Shown: positions 7,368-16,133 of the stretch, in pieces | Position numbering within the stretch: position 1 is the stretch's first letter | How the letters are laid out: every line of letters begins with the position of its first letter | Source: Gillisia xinjiangensis | GTDB lineage: Bacteria; Bacteroidota; Bacteroidia; Flavobacteriales; Flavobacteriaceae | Assembly (NCBI RefSeq): GCF_046298265.1 | Contig: NZ_JBKAHK010000002.1 | Coordinates: 620,001 to 684,000, forward strand | Direction of reading: 5' to 3' | Length of the DNA stretch: 64,000 nt | Program-made: the position numbers and the translations under genes | The notes under the pieces: model-generated | What the model was told of the DNA's origin: nothing | The model's input: the letters and a program-made list of their open reading frames with translations, nothing else | Database searches by the model: none

Positions 7368-8945
7368 TTAAAGAATATAATCGGTATTTACAAAATTAGA
7401 GTTTTTGGTTTCCAGCAGTTGCCGGAGGATATCATTATTGATCTCATTATCCTTAGCCGCTAAAAAGGTCCTTATTGAAAATGAGCGGAGGGCATCGTGA
7501 ACACTTAGGGTTCCCACTGCAGAATCCTTCCGGCCGGTAAAAGGAAATACATCCGGGCCGCGCTGGCAGGAGCTGTTAAGGTTAACCCTGCATACCAGAT
7601 TGACGAGCGTATCGATTAGTGGCGCGAGTTCTTTCACGTCTTTCCCAAACAGGCTTATTTGCTGACCGTAATTGGAATCGGCGATCTCATCCAGCAACTC
7701 CTGGATATCGGTAAAAGGTTTTATCGGGATTACAGGCCCAAACTGTTCTTCCTTATAAACCCTCATTTCCCTGGTAACAGGATATAAAACCGCCGGGTAG
7801 ATATAATTTTCGGAGGCGTTTCCTCCTTTTTCATTTAAAATAACAGCACCTTTTTCCACCGCATCGGTGATAAGTTCCTGAATATACGAAGGTTTTCCGG
7901 GTTCAGGCAGTGGGGTAAGCATAACACCTTCCTCCCATGGATTACCAAATTTAAGTGCATCTACCCGGGCAGCATAACGTGAGTTGAATTCTTCCCTGAT
8001 ATCTTCATGCACATAGATAATCTTAAGCGCGGTACATCGTTGACCGTTAAAAGACAAGGTGCCGGAGATACATTCATCAATGGTGAGATCCAGGTCCGCA
8101 TCGGGAAGGATGATCGCAGGATTTTTAGCCTCCAGACCTAAGATCAGGCGGAGTCTGTTTTTATGCGGATGCTGATCCTGAAGTGCTTTTGCCGAAGTAG
8201 AGTTCCCAATTAAGGCCAGGACATCAATCTTTCCAGAAGCCATGATGGGGGCGGCAATTTCCCGTCCCCGTCCGTATACAATGTTCAATACTCCTTTAGG
8301 AAAATTATCCCGGAAGGCTTCCATCAATGGAGAAAGAAGGAGGACACCGTGTTTCGCGGGTTTAAAAATGAGGGTATTTCCCATGATCAATGCCGGAATA
8401 AGCAGGGCAAAAGTTTCGTTCAAGGGGTAATTATAAGGTCCCAGGCACAGCACAACTCCCAAAGGACCTCTTCTTATATGTGCCCGCACATTGTCGCGTT
8501 TCAAAAATTTGGCACTGTCCCTATCCAGTTGCTTATAGTCTTCTATGGTGTCATTAATGTATTCCACGGTGCGGTCGAATTCCTTTTGAGAATCGGGCAG
8601 GGTTTTTCCTATTTCCCACATTAAAAGTTTCACCACTTCTTCCCGTTTGGTTTTCATTTGTGAGACAAAGCCTTCCATGCAGGCAATCCTTTCAGCAACT
8701 TTCATCGTGGGCCAGTCGCCCTGACCTTTGGAATAAGCATCACAGGCCCCCTTTAAAACTTCCAGCGCAGCGGCTTCATCCATATGCGGAACACTTCCCA
8801 GCAATGTAGGCTGGTAGGTTTCGGAGGTAGAGATCGTGGAATAAACCTCATCGGTAGCTCCATTCCACGGAATTAATTCTCCGTTGGAAAGATAGGTTTG
8901 CTGATGAACTAAGTCTGTGGTTGTGAATTTTCCGGGATCTTTCAT
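7368..8945 (-). CDS. NADP-dependent non-phosphorylating glyceraldehyde-3-phosphate dehydrogenase-like aldehyde dehydrogenase
   Basis: 525 residues of the aldehyde dehydrogenase superfamily. Catalytic residues are in place: Glu272 in LGLEAKNPAI and the nucleophile Cys304 in NGQRCTALKI. The oxyanion/binding Asn is in GPYNYPLN (about residue 172). The overall length and the GQRCTALK active site are typical of the GapN group, which oxidises glyceraldehyde 3-phosphate directly to 3-phosphoglycerate with NADP+. Other semialdehyde dehydrogenases share these motifs, so substrate is inferred. It stands alone, reading leftward into the REP cluster, with no co-transcribed partner. Confidence 0.8.
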   Translation of the reverse strand: MKDPGKFTTTDLVHQQTYLSNGELIPWNGATDEVYSTISTSETYQPTLLGSVPHMDEAAALEVLKGACDAYSKGQGDWPTMKVAERIACMEGFVSQMKTKREEVVKLLMWEIGKTLPDSQKEFDRTVEYINDTIEDYKQLDRDSAKFLKRDNVRAHIRRGPLGVVLCLGPYNYPLNETFALLIPALIMGNTLIFKPAKHGVLLLSPLMEAFRDNFPKGVLNIVYGRGREIAAPIMASGKIDVLALIGNSTSAKALQDQHPHKNRLRLILGLEAKNPAIILPDADLDLTIDECISGTLSFNGQRCTALKIIYVHEDIREEFNSRYAARVDALKFGNPWEEGVMLTPLPEPGKPSYIQELITDAVEKGAVILNEKGGNASENYIYPAVLYPVTREMRVYKEEQFGPVIPIKPFTDIQELLDEIADSNYGQQISLFGKDVKELAPLIDTLVNLVCRVNLNSSCQRGPDVFPFTGRKDSAVGTLSVHDALRSFSIRTFLAAKDNEINNDILRQLLETKNSNFVNTDYIL

Positions 8946-9105
8946 TTTTAATGATTTTTAGATGGTTATTCTGAAAAGTATATCAAAAATTTTACACTCA
9001 ACATATTTTCAAAAATAAAGTAACCCTATTTAAGCACCGTTTTTTTATGATAGTATTTAACACATCATTCATAAATGTTTAAATCAAAACATTAATAATC
9101 TTTTT

Positions 9106-9540
9106 GGTTACCTAGAACTGGTCGAACTGGAATTAAAGGATCCTTACCCCGAAAATTATCAGGCTATTGTAGATCAGGTGGACAGGGAAAATGAAAATGG
9201 ATATTTACCTCCTTTAAAAACTTATATTGATAATATCTATCAATATGACAAAATATTTATAGGTTTTCCTACCTGGGACATGCAATTACCACCGCCAATG
9301 AAGAGCTTTTTGCATCAAACCGACCTTAGCGGCAAAACCGTTATTCCTTTCAGCACCCACGGGGGATATGATGTGGGTATTAGCTTTGAGACACTAAAAC
9401 AGCTCTGTCCCGAAAGCGAGGTGTTGGAAGGCTTTTCGATAAAGGGCGGACCTGAAAGGGATGGAATTCTCCTGCCGGTAAAAGGGGAAAGAGCTAAAGA
9501 GACAGATACCAGGGTTCTAAAATGGTTGCAGGATATCTAA
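9106..9540 (+). pseudogene. 5'-truncated flavodoxin remnant
   Basis: The frame ending at 9540 encodes the C-terminal two thirds of a flavodoxin-family protein: LELVELELKDPYPENYQ, a FIGFPTWDMQLPPPMKSFL segment (FMN ring contact region) and PFSTHGGYD. Similarity continues upstream of the first possible start (GTG 9178) back to about 9106. The N-terminal strand and phosphate-binding loop (normally an LSRTxNT-type segment) are absent, and no ATG is present. Upstream the frame runs into AT-rich, non-homologous sequence with a stop at 9058. I infer a 5' deletion. A protein starting at GTG 9178 could be made but would lack the FMN phosphate site. Confidence 0.7.
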
Positions 9541-9700
9541 ATTATATAAGTGCTTTTTTTCATGGTTTGATAATTCAAGCTGATTTATAACTTCAAAAAT
9601 ATTGAAGAAATTAAAAGTTAAAAGATGAATTTAATTTTTGTTCTTTATTTTTTTAGGCTTAATTTAAATGTTTTCTTATTTTTAAACAAAATCTTTTATT

Positions 9701-10165
9701 ATGGCAGAATTCAATGTTACCATCAATGGAGAGAAACACAGGCTGGAGTTAGATCCTAATACTCCTTTACTCTGGGTTTTAAGAGACCATCTAAATTTAC
9801 CAGGAACAAAATATGGGTGTGGAATTGCGCAATGCGGAGCCTGCACGGTCCATTTAAACGGTAATGCTGTTAGATCCTGCCAGCTTCCGATATCATCGGT
9901 AAAGGATAATAAAATAACCACTATAGAAGGACTTTCCGAAAACGGAGATCATCCTGTTCAAAAGGCATGGTTGGAGCACGATGTGCCTCAGTGCGGTTAT
10001 TGCCAGGCAGGTCAGATTATGTCGGCCACTGCATTGCTGAAAAATAATCCCAATCCAAGCGATGAAGAGATCGAAAATGGAATGAACGGTAATATTTGCC
10101 GCTGTGGAACATATACCAGAATAAAAGCTGCCATTAAATCGGCTTCAGACTCTCAGATAGTTTAA
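9701..10165 (+). CDS. (2Fe-2S)-binding subunit of a molybdenum hydroxylase (IorA-like)
   Basis: 154 residues with two [2Fe-2S] domains. The plant-ferredoxin-like domain has CGIAQCGAC (residues 40-48) and a fourth Cys near 60. The C-terminal helical domain has CGYCQAGQ and CRCGTYTRI. This is the small subunit of the xanthine oxidase family and most resembles isoquinoline 1-oxidoreductase alpha subunits. It passes electrons from the Mo site to an outer acceptor. The Mo subunit follows 16 bases downstream. There is no FAD subunit, as in IorAB-type two-subunit enzymes, so electrons probably go to a cytochrome or similar acceptor. Confidence 0.92.
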   Translation: MAEFNVTINGEKHRLELDPNTPLLWVLRDHLNLPGTKYGCGIAQCGACTVHLNGNAVRSCQLPISSVKDNKITTIEGLSENGDHPVQKAWLEHDVPQCGYCQAGQIMSATALLKNNPNPSDEEIENGMNGNICRCGTYTRIKAAIKSASDSQIV

Positions 10166-10181
10166 TTAAATCCGGAAAAAA

Positions 10182-12458
10182 ATGAGTACAGTAAAAACAG
10201 GAATGGGCAGAAGATCTTTCATCAAAAATATGTCCCTTGCCGGAGGTGGATTATTGATTGGTTTCAATTGGCTGGCTTGTAAACGTGCGGCAGAGAAAGG
10301 CGGAGCAGAAATGGCTCTGGAAATGCCGGATGAATGGTTCGAAATGAATGGGTATCTTAAGATAGGTGATAACGGAATTGTAACAATTTATTCTCCAAAC
10401 CCGGAAATCGGTCAAAACGTAAAGACTTCGATGCCTATGATCGTTGCCGAAGAACTGGATGTGGATTGGAACAATGTGATCGTAGAACAGGCACCTTTAA
10501 ATACGGATATTTTTACAAGGCAATTGGCAGGAGGAAGTCAGTCTATCCGTCAGGGTTGGGAGCCGTTAAGAATGGCAGGAGCCACTGCGAGACAAATGTT
10601 GCTTACCGCTGCCGCAAATCAATGGGAAGTTCCGGTTTCCGAACTTTCTGTGGAAAAAGGAATTATTAAACACAAAGGTAGCGACAAGTCTATAGGCTAC
10701 GGTGAAATTGCCAAAGTTGCCGCAAAAATTGAAGTTCCCGAAGAAGTTGTACTTAAAGAGAATAGTGACTTTAAAATAATAGGTACCTCCCGCAAAAATG
10801 TAGATGCAAAGAAAATAGTTACAGGCCAGCCTTTATTTGGGCTTGATGTTCAGCGTGATGGTATGCTTATCGCAATGATAGTTCAACCGCCTGCTTTTGG
10901 AATGGAATTAAAGTCCATGGATGCAGATAAGGTAAAGGAAATGCCCGGTATAAAAGATGTTTTCACGATAGAAACCTATCCGGAAGACATGGAAAAGGAA
11001 TGGAGTGATACCACGTCCTTTCCCAAATTGGTAGTAGTGGTGGGTGATTCTACCTGGCAGGTGATGCAGGCTAAAAAAGCTTTAAAGATAGAATGGGATC
11101 TAAATCCCGAATTGACAAAGCAAATTGAAATTCTTGAAAAATCTGCTGGTCTTGCGGGATCAAGCGGACTTGAAAATACGGATATTCATTATTCACTAAT
11201 GGCCGAAATTGGTGCCGACAAATCTGAAATGGTAAGAAGGGATGGAGATCCCGAGTCTGCTTTCAAAAATGCAGCACGGGTTATTGAACGTTCCTACACT
11301 TGCCCGTTTCTTGCTCACAATTGCATGGAGCCAATGAACTTTTTTGCCAATGTTTCAAATGGTAAAGCAGAGTTGTTGGGACCTATTCAAACTCCCGAGT
11401 TTGCTGAAAAAAGCGTGAGCAAACGCCTGGGGATGGACCTTGAAAATATAGATATACAAATGACCCGTATGGGAGGTGGTTTCGGCCGTAGGCTTTATGG
11501 ACATTTCCTTGTAGAAGCTGCCGTTATTTCTAATAAAATGGGAGCGCCAATAAAACTTGTTTATACCCGGGAGGATGATATGACCAACGGCGTTTATCGA
11601 CCCGCATACCATGTTACCTACCGTGCGGCTCTGGATGGGAATAATAATCTTACCGCATTTCATGTGAATGCAGGTGGTATTTCTGAAAGTCCTCTTTTTG
11701 CCAATCGTTTTCCTGCTGGGGCAATTGATAATTACCTTGCCGAGAGCTGGGCGATCGAATCGAATATTTCGATAGGTGCCTTCAGGGCTCCAAGATCAAA
11801 TTTTATTGCGGGAGCAGAACAGTCATTTTTAGATGAACTCGCTGAAGAAATGGGAAAAGATCCTATTCAGTTTCGCCTGGATATGCTGAAACGTGCAGAA
11901 AATGATCCGGTAGGAGAGGAAAACGATTATGATCCGGCCCGTTATGCAGGTGTTTTAAAGCTGGTAAGGGATAAAGCCGGCTGGGATAACAGCAGTTCTA
12001 CTTTAAACAGGGGAGTTGCTGCGTATTACTGCCATAATTCATACGTGGCGCAGGTCCTGGATATTAGCTTAAAAAATAATGAACCCGTCATAGATAAAGT
12101 TATTTGTGCGGTAGACTGCGGAATTGTGGTGAATCCTGATGCAGCCTTGAATATGGTAGAAGGTGGAACTATTGATGGGATTGGACATGCGTTGTATAGC
12201 GAGATAACATTTAAAGATGGTATTACCCAACAAAGCAATTTTGATACCTACAGGCTTATTCGTCATCAGGAAGCTCCAAGCAAAATTGAAGCGTATTTCG
12301 TCGATAACGGCATAGATCCTACGGGACTTGGAGAGCCGCCATTTCCGCCGGTGCAGGGGGCTTTGGCAAATGCACTTTACAAAGCAACAGGAAAAAGGTT
12401 TTATAAGCAACCCTTCATAACCGAATTGAAAAGTGCCAGTAGAGATTTGAAAACCTAA
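10182..12458 (+). CDS. Molybdopterin-binding subunit of a xanthine dehydrogenase-family hydroxylase (IorB-like), Tat-exported
   Basis: 758 residues. The N-terminus carries a twin-arginine signal (RRSFIK, residues 10-15, then an AGGGLLIG hydrophobic core), so the folded holoenzyme is sent to the periplasm with its partner. Domains in order: aldehyde oxidase a/b hammerhead (about 200-300), then Mo-binding domains with GGGFGRR (substrate/cofactor region) and a C-terminal GLGEPPFPP carrying the active-site glutamate. Substrates of this branch are aldehydes or N-heterocycles; which one cannot be told. Downstream genes supply cofactor cytidylation, insertion and sulfuration. Confidence 0.92.
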   Translation: MSTVKTGMGRRSFIKNMSLAGGGLLIGFNWLACKRAAEKGGAEMALEMPDEWFEMNGYLKIGDNGIVTIYSPNPEIGQNVKTSMPMIVAEELDVDWNNVIVEQAPLNTDIFTRQLAGGSQSIRQGWEPLRMAGATARQMLLTAAANQWEVPVSELSVEKGIIKHKGSDKSIGYGEIAKVAAKIEVPEEVVLKENSDFKIIGTSRKNVDAKKIVTGQPLFGLDVQRDGMLIAMIVQPPAFGMELKSMDADKVKEMPGIKDVFTIETYPEDMEKEWSDTTSFPKLVVVVGDSTWQVMQAKKALKIEWDLNPELTKQIEILEKSAGLAGSSGLENTDIHYSLMAEIGADKSEMVRRDGDPESAFKNAARVIERSYTCPFLAHNCMEPMNFFANVSNGKAELLGPIQTPEFAEKSVSKRLGMDLENIDIQMTRMGGGFGRRLYGHFLVEAAVISNKMGAPIKLVYTREDDMTNGVYRPAYHVTYRAALDGNNNLTAFHVNAGGISESPLFANRFPAGAIDNYLAESWAIESNISIGAFRAPRSNFIAGAEQSFLDELAEEMGKDPIQFRLDMLKRAENDPVGEENDYDPARYAGVLKLVRDKAGWDNSSSTLNRGVAAYYCHNSYVAQVLDISLKNNEPVIDKVICAVDCGIVVNPDAALNMVEGGTIDGIGHALYSEITFKDGITQQSNFDTYRLIRHQEAPSKIEAYFVDNGIDPTGLGEPPFPPVQGALANALYKATGKRFYKQPFITELKSASRDLKT

Positions 12459-12530
12459 CAGGATCGCTTTCAAATATGAAGTGAGCATAAAGTAAACACG
12501 ATACTAACCCTGATGGAGCTATGCGAATTA

Positions 12531-12550
12531 CTCCCGATAGCTATCGGGAG
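12531..12550. repeat. Perfect 20-base palindrome (CCCGATAGCTATCGGG core), copy 1
   Basis: CTCCCGATAG followed directly by its reverse complement. The 18-base core recurs at 13054-13071. The two copies bracket the ModE-like gene. Next to it (12565-12585) is a TTGAGCGCAGTCGAAAT segment related to the repeat family near 29 kb. Confidence 0.8.
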
Positions 12551-12602
12551 ACCAATAAAAAACGCTTGTGTTGAGCGCAGTCGAAATAATAAGAATCTAC
12601 AT

Positions 12603-12941
12603 TTGAAAAAGATCAAATTTAAATGTTGGGTAGAAGACGAAGGCGAAAAATTTTATGGTCCCGGGCCTCATCAATTGATCAAAAGCATTCAGAAGGAAGG
12701 ATCACTTTCAAAAGCTGCCGGGCAGATGAAGATGTCATATAAAAAAGCCTGGGATTTAGTTCAGCGATTAAATAATAAATCTGAAGAGCCCTGGGTTATT
12801 CTGAAAAAAGGCGGACAACATGGGGGCGGGGCTGAAATTACCCCGCATGCAATTAAAGCCATGCAGGAATACGAGAAATTACAACATAAAATCAGCGAGC
12901 TTCTTGAGCAGCAGGAAGGTTTTATTGAAGTTTTAAAATGA
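12603..12941 (+). CDS. ModE-like winged helix-turn-helix regulator (DNA-binding domain only)
   Basis: About 112 residues matching the N-terminal DNA-binding domain of the molybdate regulator ModE: GPGPHQLIKSIQKEGSLSKAAGQMKMSYKKAWDL-type helix-turn-helix (residues about 16-50), then GGQHGGGAEIT (the wing) and a C-terminal helix. The molybdate-binding TOBE domains of full ModE are missing, so effector sensing is uncertain. It probably controls the hydroxylase cluster it sits in. I chose TTG 12603. The frame stays open upstream to 12513 but that part is repeat sequence (palindrome at 12531 and a GAGCGCAGTCGA segment), not protein. Confidence 0.82.
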   Translation: MKKIKFKCWVEDEGEKFYGPGPHQLIKSIQKEGSLSKAAGQMKMSYKKAWDLVQRLNNKSEEPWVILKKGGQHGGGAEITPHAIKAMQEYEKLQHKISELLEQQEGFIEVLK

Positions 12942-12970
12942 AGGATGTCTGAAAAGGTTTTTCAAACGTC

Positions 12971-13012
12971 ATTCTGAACCTGCCCGTTCGTTCAAGCAGG
13001 TTTATTTCAGAA
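12971..13012. repeat. Stem-loop repeat after the ModE-like gene (possible terminator)
   Basis: ATTCTGAACCTGC pairs with GCAGG...TTTCAGAAT (imperfect), loop about 12 bases, starting 30 bases after the regulator stop. The sequence type (ATTCTGAA...TTCAGAAT) is typical of dispersed flavobacterial repeats. It may end the upstream transcript. Confidence 0.5.
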
Positions 13013-13053
13013 TCTAATTGAGTATAATTCAAAATAAGTTAGAAGCTGAAACA

Positions 13054-13071
13054 TCCCGATAGCTATCGGGA
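13054..13071. repeat. Perfect 18-base palindrome, copy 2
   Basis: TCCCGATAG plus its reverse complement. Outer five-base arms (AGCTG at 13045 and CAGCT at 13072) extend the symmetry. Same core as 12531-12550. Confidence 0.8.
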
Positions 13072-13138
13072 CAGCTTGACGAAAACAGTTCTTTTCAGAC
13101 AGTTTAAATACCGATATATACGCGAATACATAACGAAA

Positions 13139-14293
13139 ATGGCAGCAAAAAGGAAAATATATCTCGACTACAATGCAACCACACCGGTTGATGTTAGAGT
13201 AGTTGATACCATGTTGCCATATTTTACTGAAAAATTCGGAAATGCCAGCAGTGACCATGTATTTGGTTGGGATACCGGGGAAGCGGTTGAAAATGCCCGG
13301 GAGCAAATCGCCGGGTTGCTAAATTGTAAACCCAGCGGTATCACTTTTACTTCTGGCGCTACAGAAGCCGCCAACCTTGCCCTATTTGGATTTTGCGAAA
13401 GAAACCAATCCAAAGGGAATCAAATTATAACTTGTAAAAACGAGCATAAAGCGATTCTGGATACAATGAATGCTCTGGAAAAAAAAGGTTTTGAGGTTAC
13501 CTATCTGAACGTGGATATTGAAGGGAATATCGATCTCAAGGAATTAGAGCAGGCTGTTACTTCCAGGACAATTCTGGTTTGTCTAATGATGGCAAATAAT
13601 GAAACCGGCTTGATCCACCCAATGAATGATATTGAAAAAATAGTTCATTCAAAAAAAGCGAAGCTTATGAGTGATATCACTCAGGCTGTGGGCAAGATTC
13701 CGATAGACCTAAAAAAGCTGAATTTAGATCTGGCGATCTTCTCTTCCCATAAGATTTACGGGCCCAAAGGTGTTGGTGCTTTATATATCAATAAAAAAAA
13801 CAAAGTGGATATCAATCCTCATTTTTTTGGTGGCGGGCAGGAAAAAGGAATGCGTCCCGGCACAATGAATGTCCCCGGAATTGTAGGCTTTGGAAAAGCT
13901 GTTGAAATTGCCTTTTCTGAAATGGAAGGAGAATCAGCAAGAATTTTGAAATTGAAAAATAAGCTGGAAAACGACTTGAAAAATATCGAAGGCGCAATAA
14001 TTAATTCTGAAGCTTGTGACCGACTTCCCAATACAACCAATATTTCATTTGAAAATATTGACGGCAATTCATTGCTACGAAAATTGAACAATCTTGCCAT
14101 TTCGCGTGGTTCAGCCTGTACATCGAATACAATTCAGGCCTCCCATGTTTTAAAAGCAATGGGATTAAGCGATGAATTGGCGCTGTCGTCTTTTCGTATT
14201 AGTTTAGGGAGGGATACCAGCATTGAGGATATTGAAATTGCGGTAAAAGAGATAAATAAAACTGTAAATCAGCTAAAGAGAGCAATGGTATGA
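13139..14293 (+). CDS. Cysteine desulfurase (NifS/IscS family), probably dedicated to molybdenum cofactor sulfuration
   Basis: 384 residues of class V aminotransferase fold. Key residues are present: DYNATTPV start, SGATEAAN, His103, the PLP lysine Lys205 in SSHKIYGPKG, and the persulfide-carrying Cys327 in SRGSACTSN. It takes sulfur from cysteine. Its four-base overlap with xdhC suggests it supplies the terminal sulfur of the Mo cofactor, as NifS4 does with XdhC in Rhodobacter capsulatus (known family precedent), rather than Fe-S assembly; this role is inferred. I chose ATG 13139 because the upstream 21 codons do not resemble the family. Confidence 0.87.
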   Translation: MAAKRKIYLDYNATTPVDVRVVDTMLPYFTEKFGNASSDHVFGWDTGEAVENAREQIAGLLNCKPSGITFTSGATEAANLALFGFCERNQSKGNQIITCKNEHKAILDTMNALEKKGFEVTYLNVDIEGNIDLKELEQAVTSRTILVCLMMANNETGLIHPMNDIEKIVHSKKAKLMSDITQAVGKIPIDLKKLNLDLAIFSSHKIYGPKGVGALYINKKNKVDINPHFFGGGQEKGMRPGTMNVPGIVGFGKAVEIAFSEMEGESARILKLKNKLENDLKNIEGAIINSEACDRLPNTTNISFENIDGNSLLRKLNNLAISRGSACTSNTIQASHVLKAMGLSDELALSSFRISLGRDTSIEDIEIAVKEINKTVNQLKRAMV

Positions 14294-15444
14294 GGGAACT
14301 GGATGTCATCAGTTTAAAATATGAACTTCTTAAGGATCAGGGTGTGGATAGCGTTCTGGCCACTGTGGTTCATGTGGAGGGTTCCTCATATAGGAAAGCA
14401 GGAGCGAGAATGCTCATTGATGAATTTGGAAATATCACAGGGGCGATAAGCGGAGGCTGCCTGGAGGGCGATGCATTACGAAAAGCGCTTCATGCCTTGC
14501 ATCAGCAAAAAAATAAACTGGTTACTTATGATACCAGCGATGAAGACGATGCAGTAATTGGCGCACAGTTAGGTTGCAATGGAATTATTCAGGTAATGTT
14601 TGAACCTTTGGATTATAAGGATGAACTTAATCCCTGTGAGTTGCTGAAAAAGCTAATTAATCAGAAGAATCCTCTGGCAATCGTGGTTCAGTTTAATCTG
14701 GATAAATCAAAAGATCAGCCTGGAACAAAATTGGTGATTTCTGAAAATTCAGAAGTTATTGGAAGTAATCCGGAAAGGGAAATATTCAATCATATCCTGG
14801 AACAAGCCCGGCTCACCCTGAAAAATAATAAATCTCATTTTGCTGAATATTTAATCGGCGAGGAAAGGCAGCATATTTTTATTCAGAATTATCAGCCGCC
14901 GGTAAAGCTTATCCTTGTTGGTGCCGGAAACGACGCTCAGATCCTGGCGCAGCAGGCCGATGTGCTGGGTTGGGATGTCGTAGTGACCGATGGCCGGCCC
15001 ACCCACGCGAACAAAGAACGCTTTACTTCCTCCTGCCAGATAATCGTATCAAAACCAGAACAAACCCTGGAAAATATTGAAATTGACCATCGCAGCTGTT
15101 TTGTACTGATGAGCCATAATTACAATTATGATATGGCGGTATTGAAGTTGCTTTTAGCAGAAAAGACAATCCCATACATTGGAATTCTAGGTCCGTTAAA
15201 AAAGTACCAGCGTATGCTGAATGATTTAGAGGTTGAAGGATTTGATCTTACGACGGAAGAATTAAAAAAAATATATGCCCCGGTGGGGCTGGAAATTGGG
15301 GCAGAGACTCCGGCAGAGATCGGACTTTCAATTTTAGCTGAAATTCAATCGGTTTTAATGGGAAAGACTGCCAGATCTTTAAAGGAGAAAACCACTCCTA
15401 TTCATGAGAAAAAGGAGAATCAATTTAAGCAGGTTCACATTTGA
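14290..15444 (+). CDS. xdhC: XdhC/CoxI family molybdenum cofactor insertion protein
   Basis: 384 residues. The N-terminal XdhC/CoxI domain shows VHVEGSSYRKAGARMLI and GAISGGCLEGD (residues about 30-60), and the C-terminal Rossmann-like XdhC domain shows ILVGAGNDAQILAQQADVLGWDV and TDGRP. XdhC binds the mature cofactor, protects its sulfurated form and hands it to the Mo subunit. It overlaps both neighbours by four bases (cysteine desulfurase before, nucleotidyltransferase after), so the three are translationally coupled. Confidence 0.92.
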   Translation: MRELDVISLKYELLKDQGVDSVLATVVHVEGSSYRKAGARMLIDEFGNITGAISGGCLEGDALRKALHALHQQKNKLVTYDTSDEDDAVIGAQLGCNGIIQVMFEPLDYKDELNPCELLKKLINQKNPLAIVVQFNLDKSKDQPGTKLVISENSEVIGSNPEREIFNHILEQARLTLKNNKSHFAEYLIGEERQHIFIQNYQPPVKLILVGAGNDAQILAQQADVLGWDVVVTDGRPTHANKERFTSSCQIIVSKPEQTLENIEIDHRSCFVLMSHNYNYDMAVLKLLLAEKTIPYIGILGPLKKYQRMLNDLEVEGFDLTTEELKKIYAPVGLEIGAETPAEIGLSILAEIQSVLMGKTARSLKEKTTPIHEKKENQFKQVHI

Positions 15445-16049
15445 AGAAAAACACGAAAATAGGGGTTATAATTCTGGCCGCCGGAGCTTCCAGCCGACTT
15501 GGATATCCAAAACAGCTGGTGGAATTTAAAGGGATTTCCCTGCTTCAGCATAGTATTGATGTTGCGGAATCGCTGGAATTTGATGTCAAAATCCTTGTTT
15601 TAGGCGCAAAGGAGGATGAAATCAATAAGAAAATCAACAGCAGGAATTTTGAATTGGTGATCAACGAAAACTGGGAAGAAGGAATGTCCACGAGTATCAG
15701 GAAAGGAATTTCTGAAGCTCTAAGAATTGAAAGGGAACTGGAACATATTCTTATGCTGCTTTCAGATCAGCCTTTTGTAAATAAAGAAAAAATTCAGGAG
15801 TTGATAAGAGTTCAACTGAATAACAATAAGCAGGCGACATTTTCAGAATATGCAGGGGATGTTGGAGTTCCTGCCATCTTTTCCAGGGAAATTTTTTCAG
15901 AATTAAAAAAGCTGAAGGGAGATCAGGGGGCTAAAAAATTGATATATAAAAATGATTTTCAATTTGGGACAGTCCATTTTGAAAATGGAAATTTTGATGT
16001 GGATACCACTGCAGATGTGGAATTGCTAAAACGAATGGAAGAAGAATGA
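15441..16049 (+). CDS. MocA-like molybdenum cofactor nucleotidyltransferase
   Basis: 202 residues, NTP-transferase (MobA/MocA) fold. LAAGASSRLGYPKQLVEF (residues 10-28) is the nucleotide-binding signature. LLSDQPFV supplies the metal-binding Asp. MocA attaches CMP to molybdopterin-Mo to make MCD, the usual cofactor of bacterial hydroxylases of this family; MobA would use GMP. The hydroxylase context favours MocA. It starts with TTG at 15441, overlapping the xdhC stop (TTGA), since no ATG fits the conserved N-terminus. Confidence 0.85.
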   Translation: MKKNTKIGVIILAAGASSRLGYPKQLVEFKGISLLQHSIDVAESLEFDVKILVLGAKEDEINKKINSRNFELVINENWEEGMSTSIRKGISEALRIERELEHILMLLSDQPFVNKEKIQELIRVQLNNNKQATFSEYAGDVGVPAIFSREIFSELKKLKGDQGAKKLIYKNDFQFGTVHFENGNFDVDTTADVELLKRMEEE

Positions 16050-16133
16050 AGCTGACTAAAAATTATTTTGGAATAACTGCTGAAACCCCGGTTAAAAAAG
16101 GGGATACAGTAAAATGTTTCTTAATTTCCTGAT

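Noticed and set aside
12513..12602. Upstream N-terminal extension of the ModE-like protein
   Set aside because: It translates a perfect palindrome and a GAGCGCAGTCGA repeat module, and the family homology begins at about 12603.
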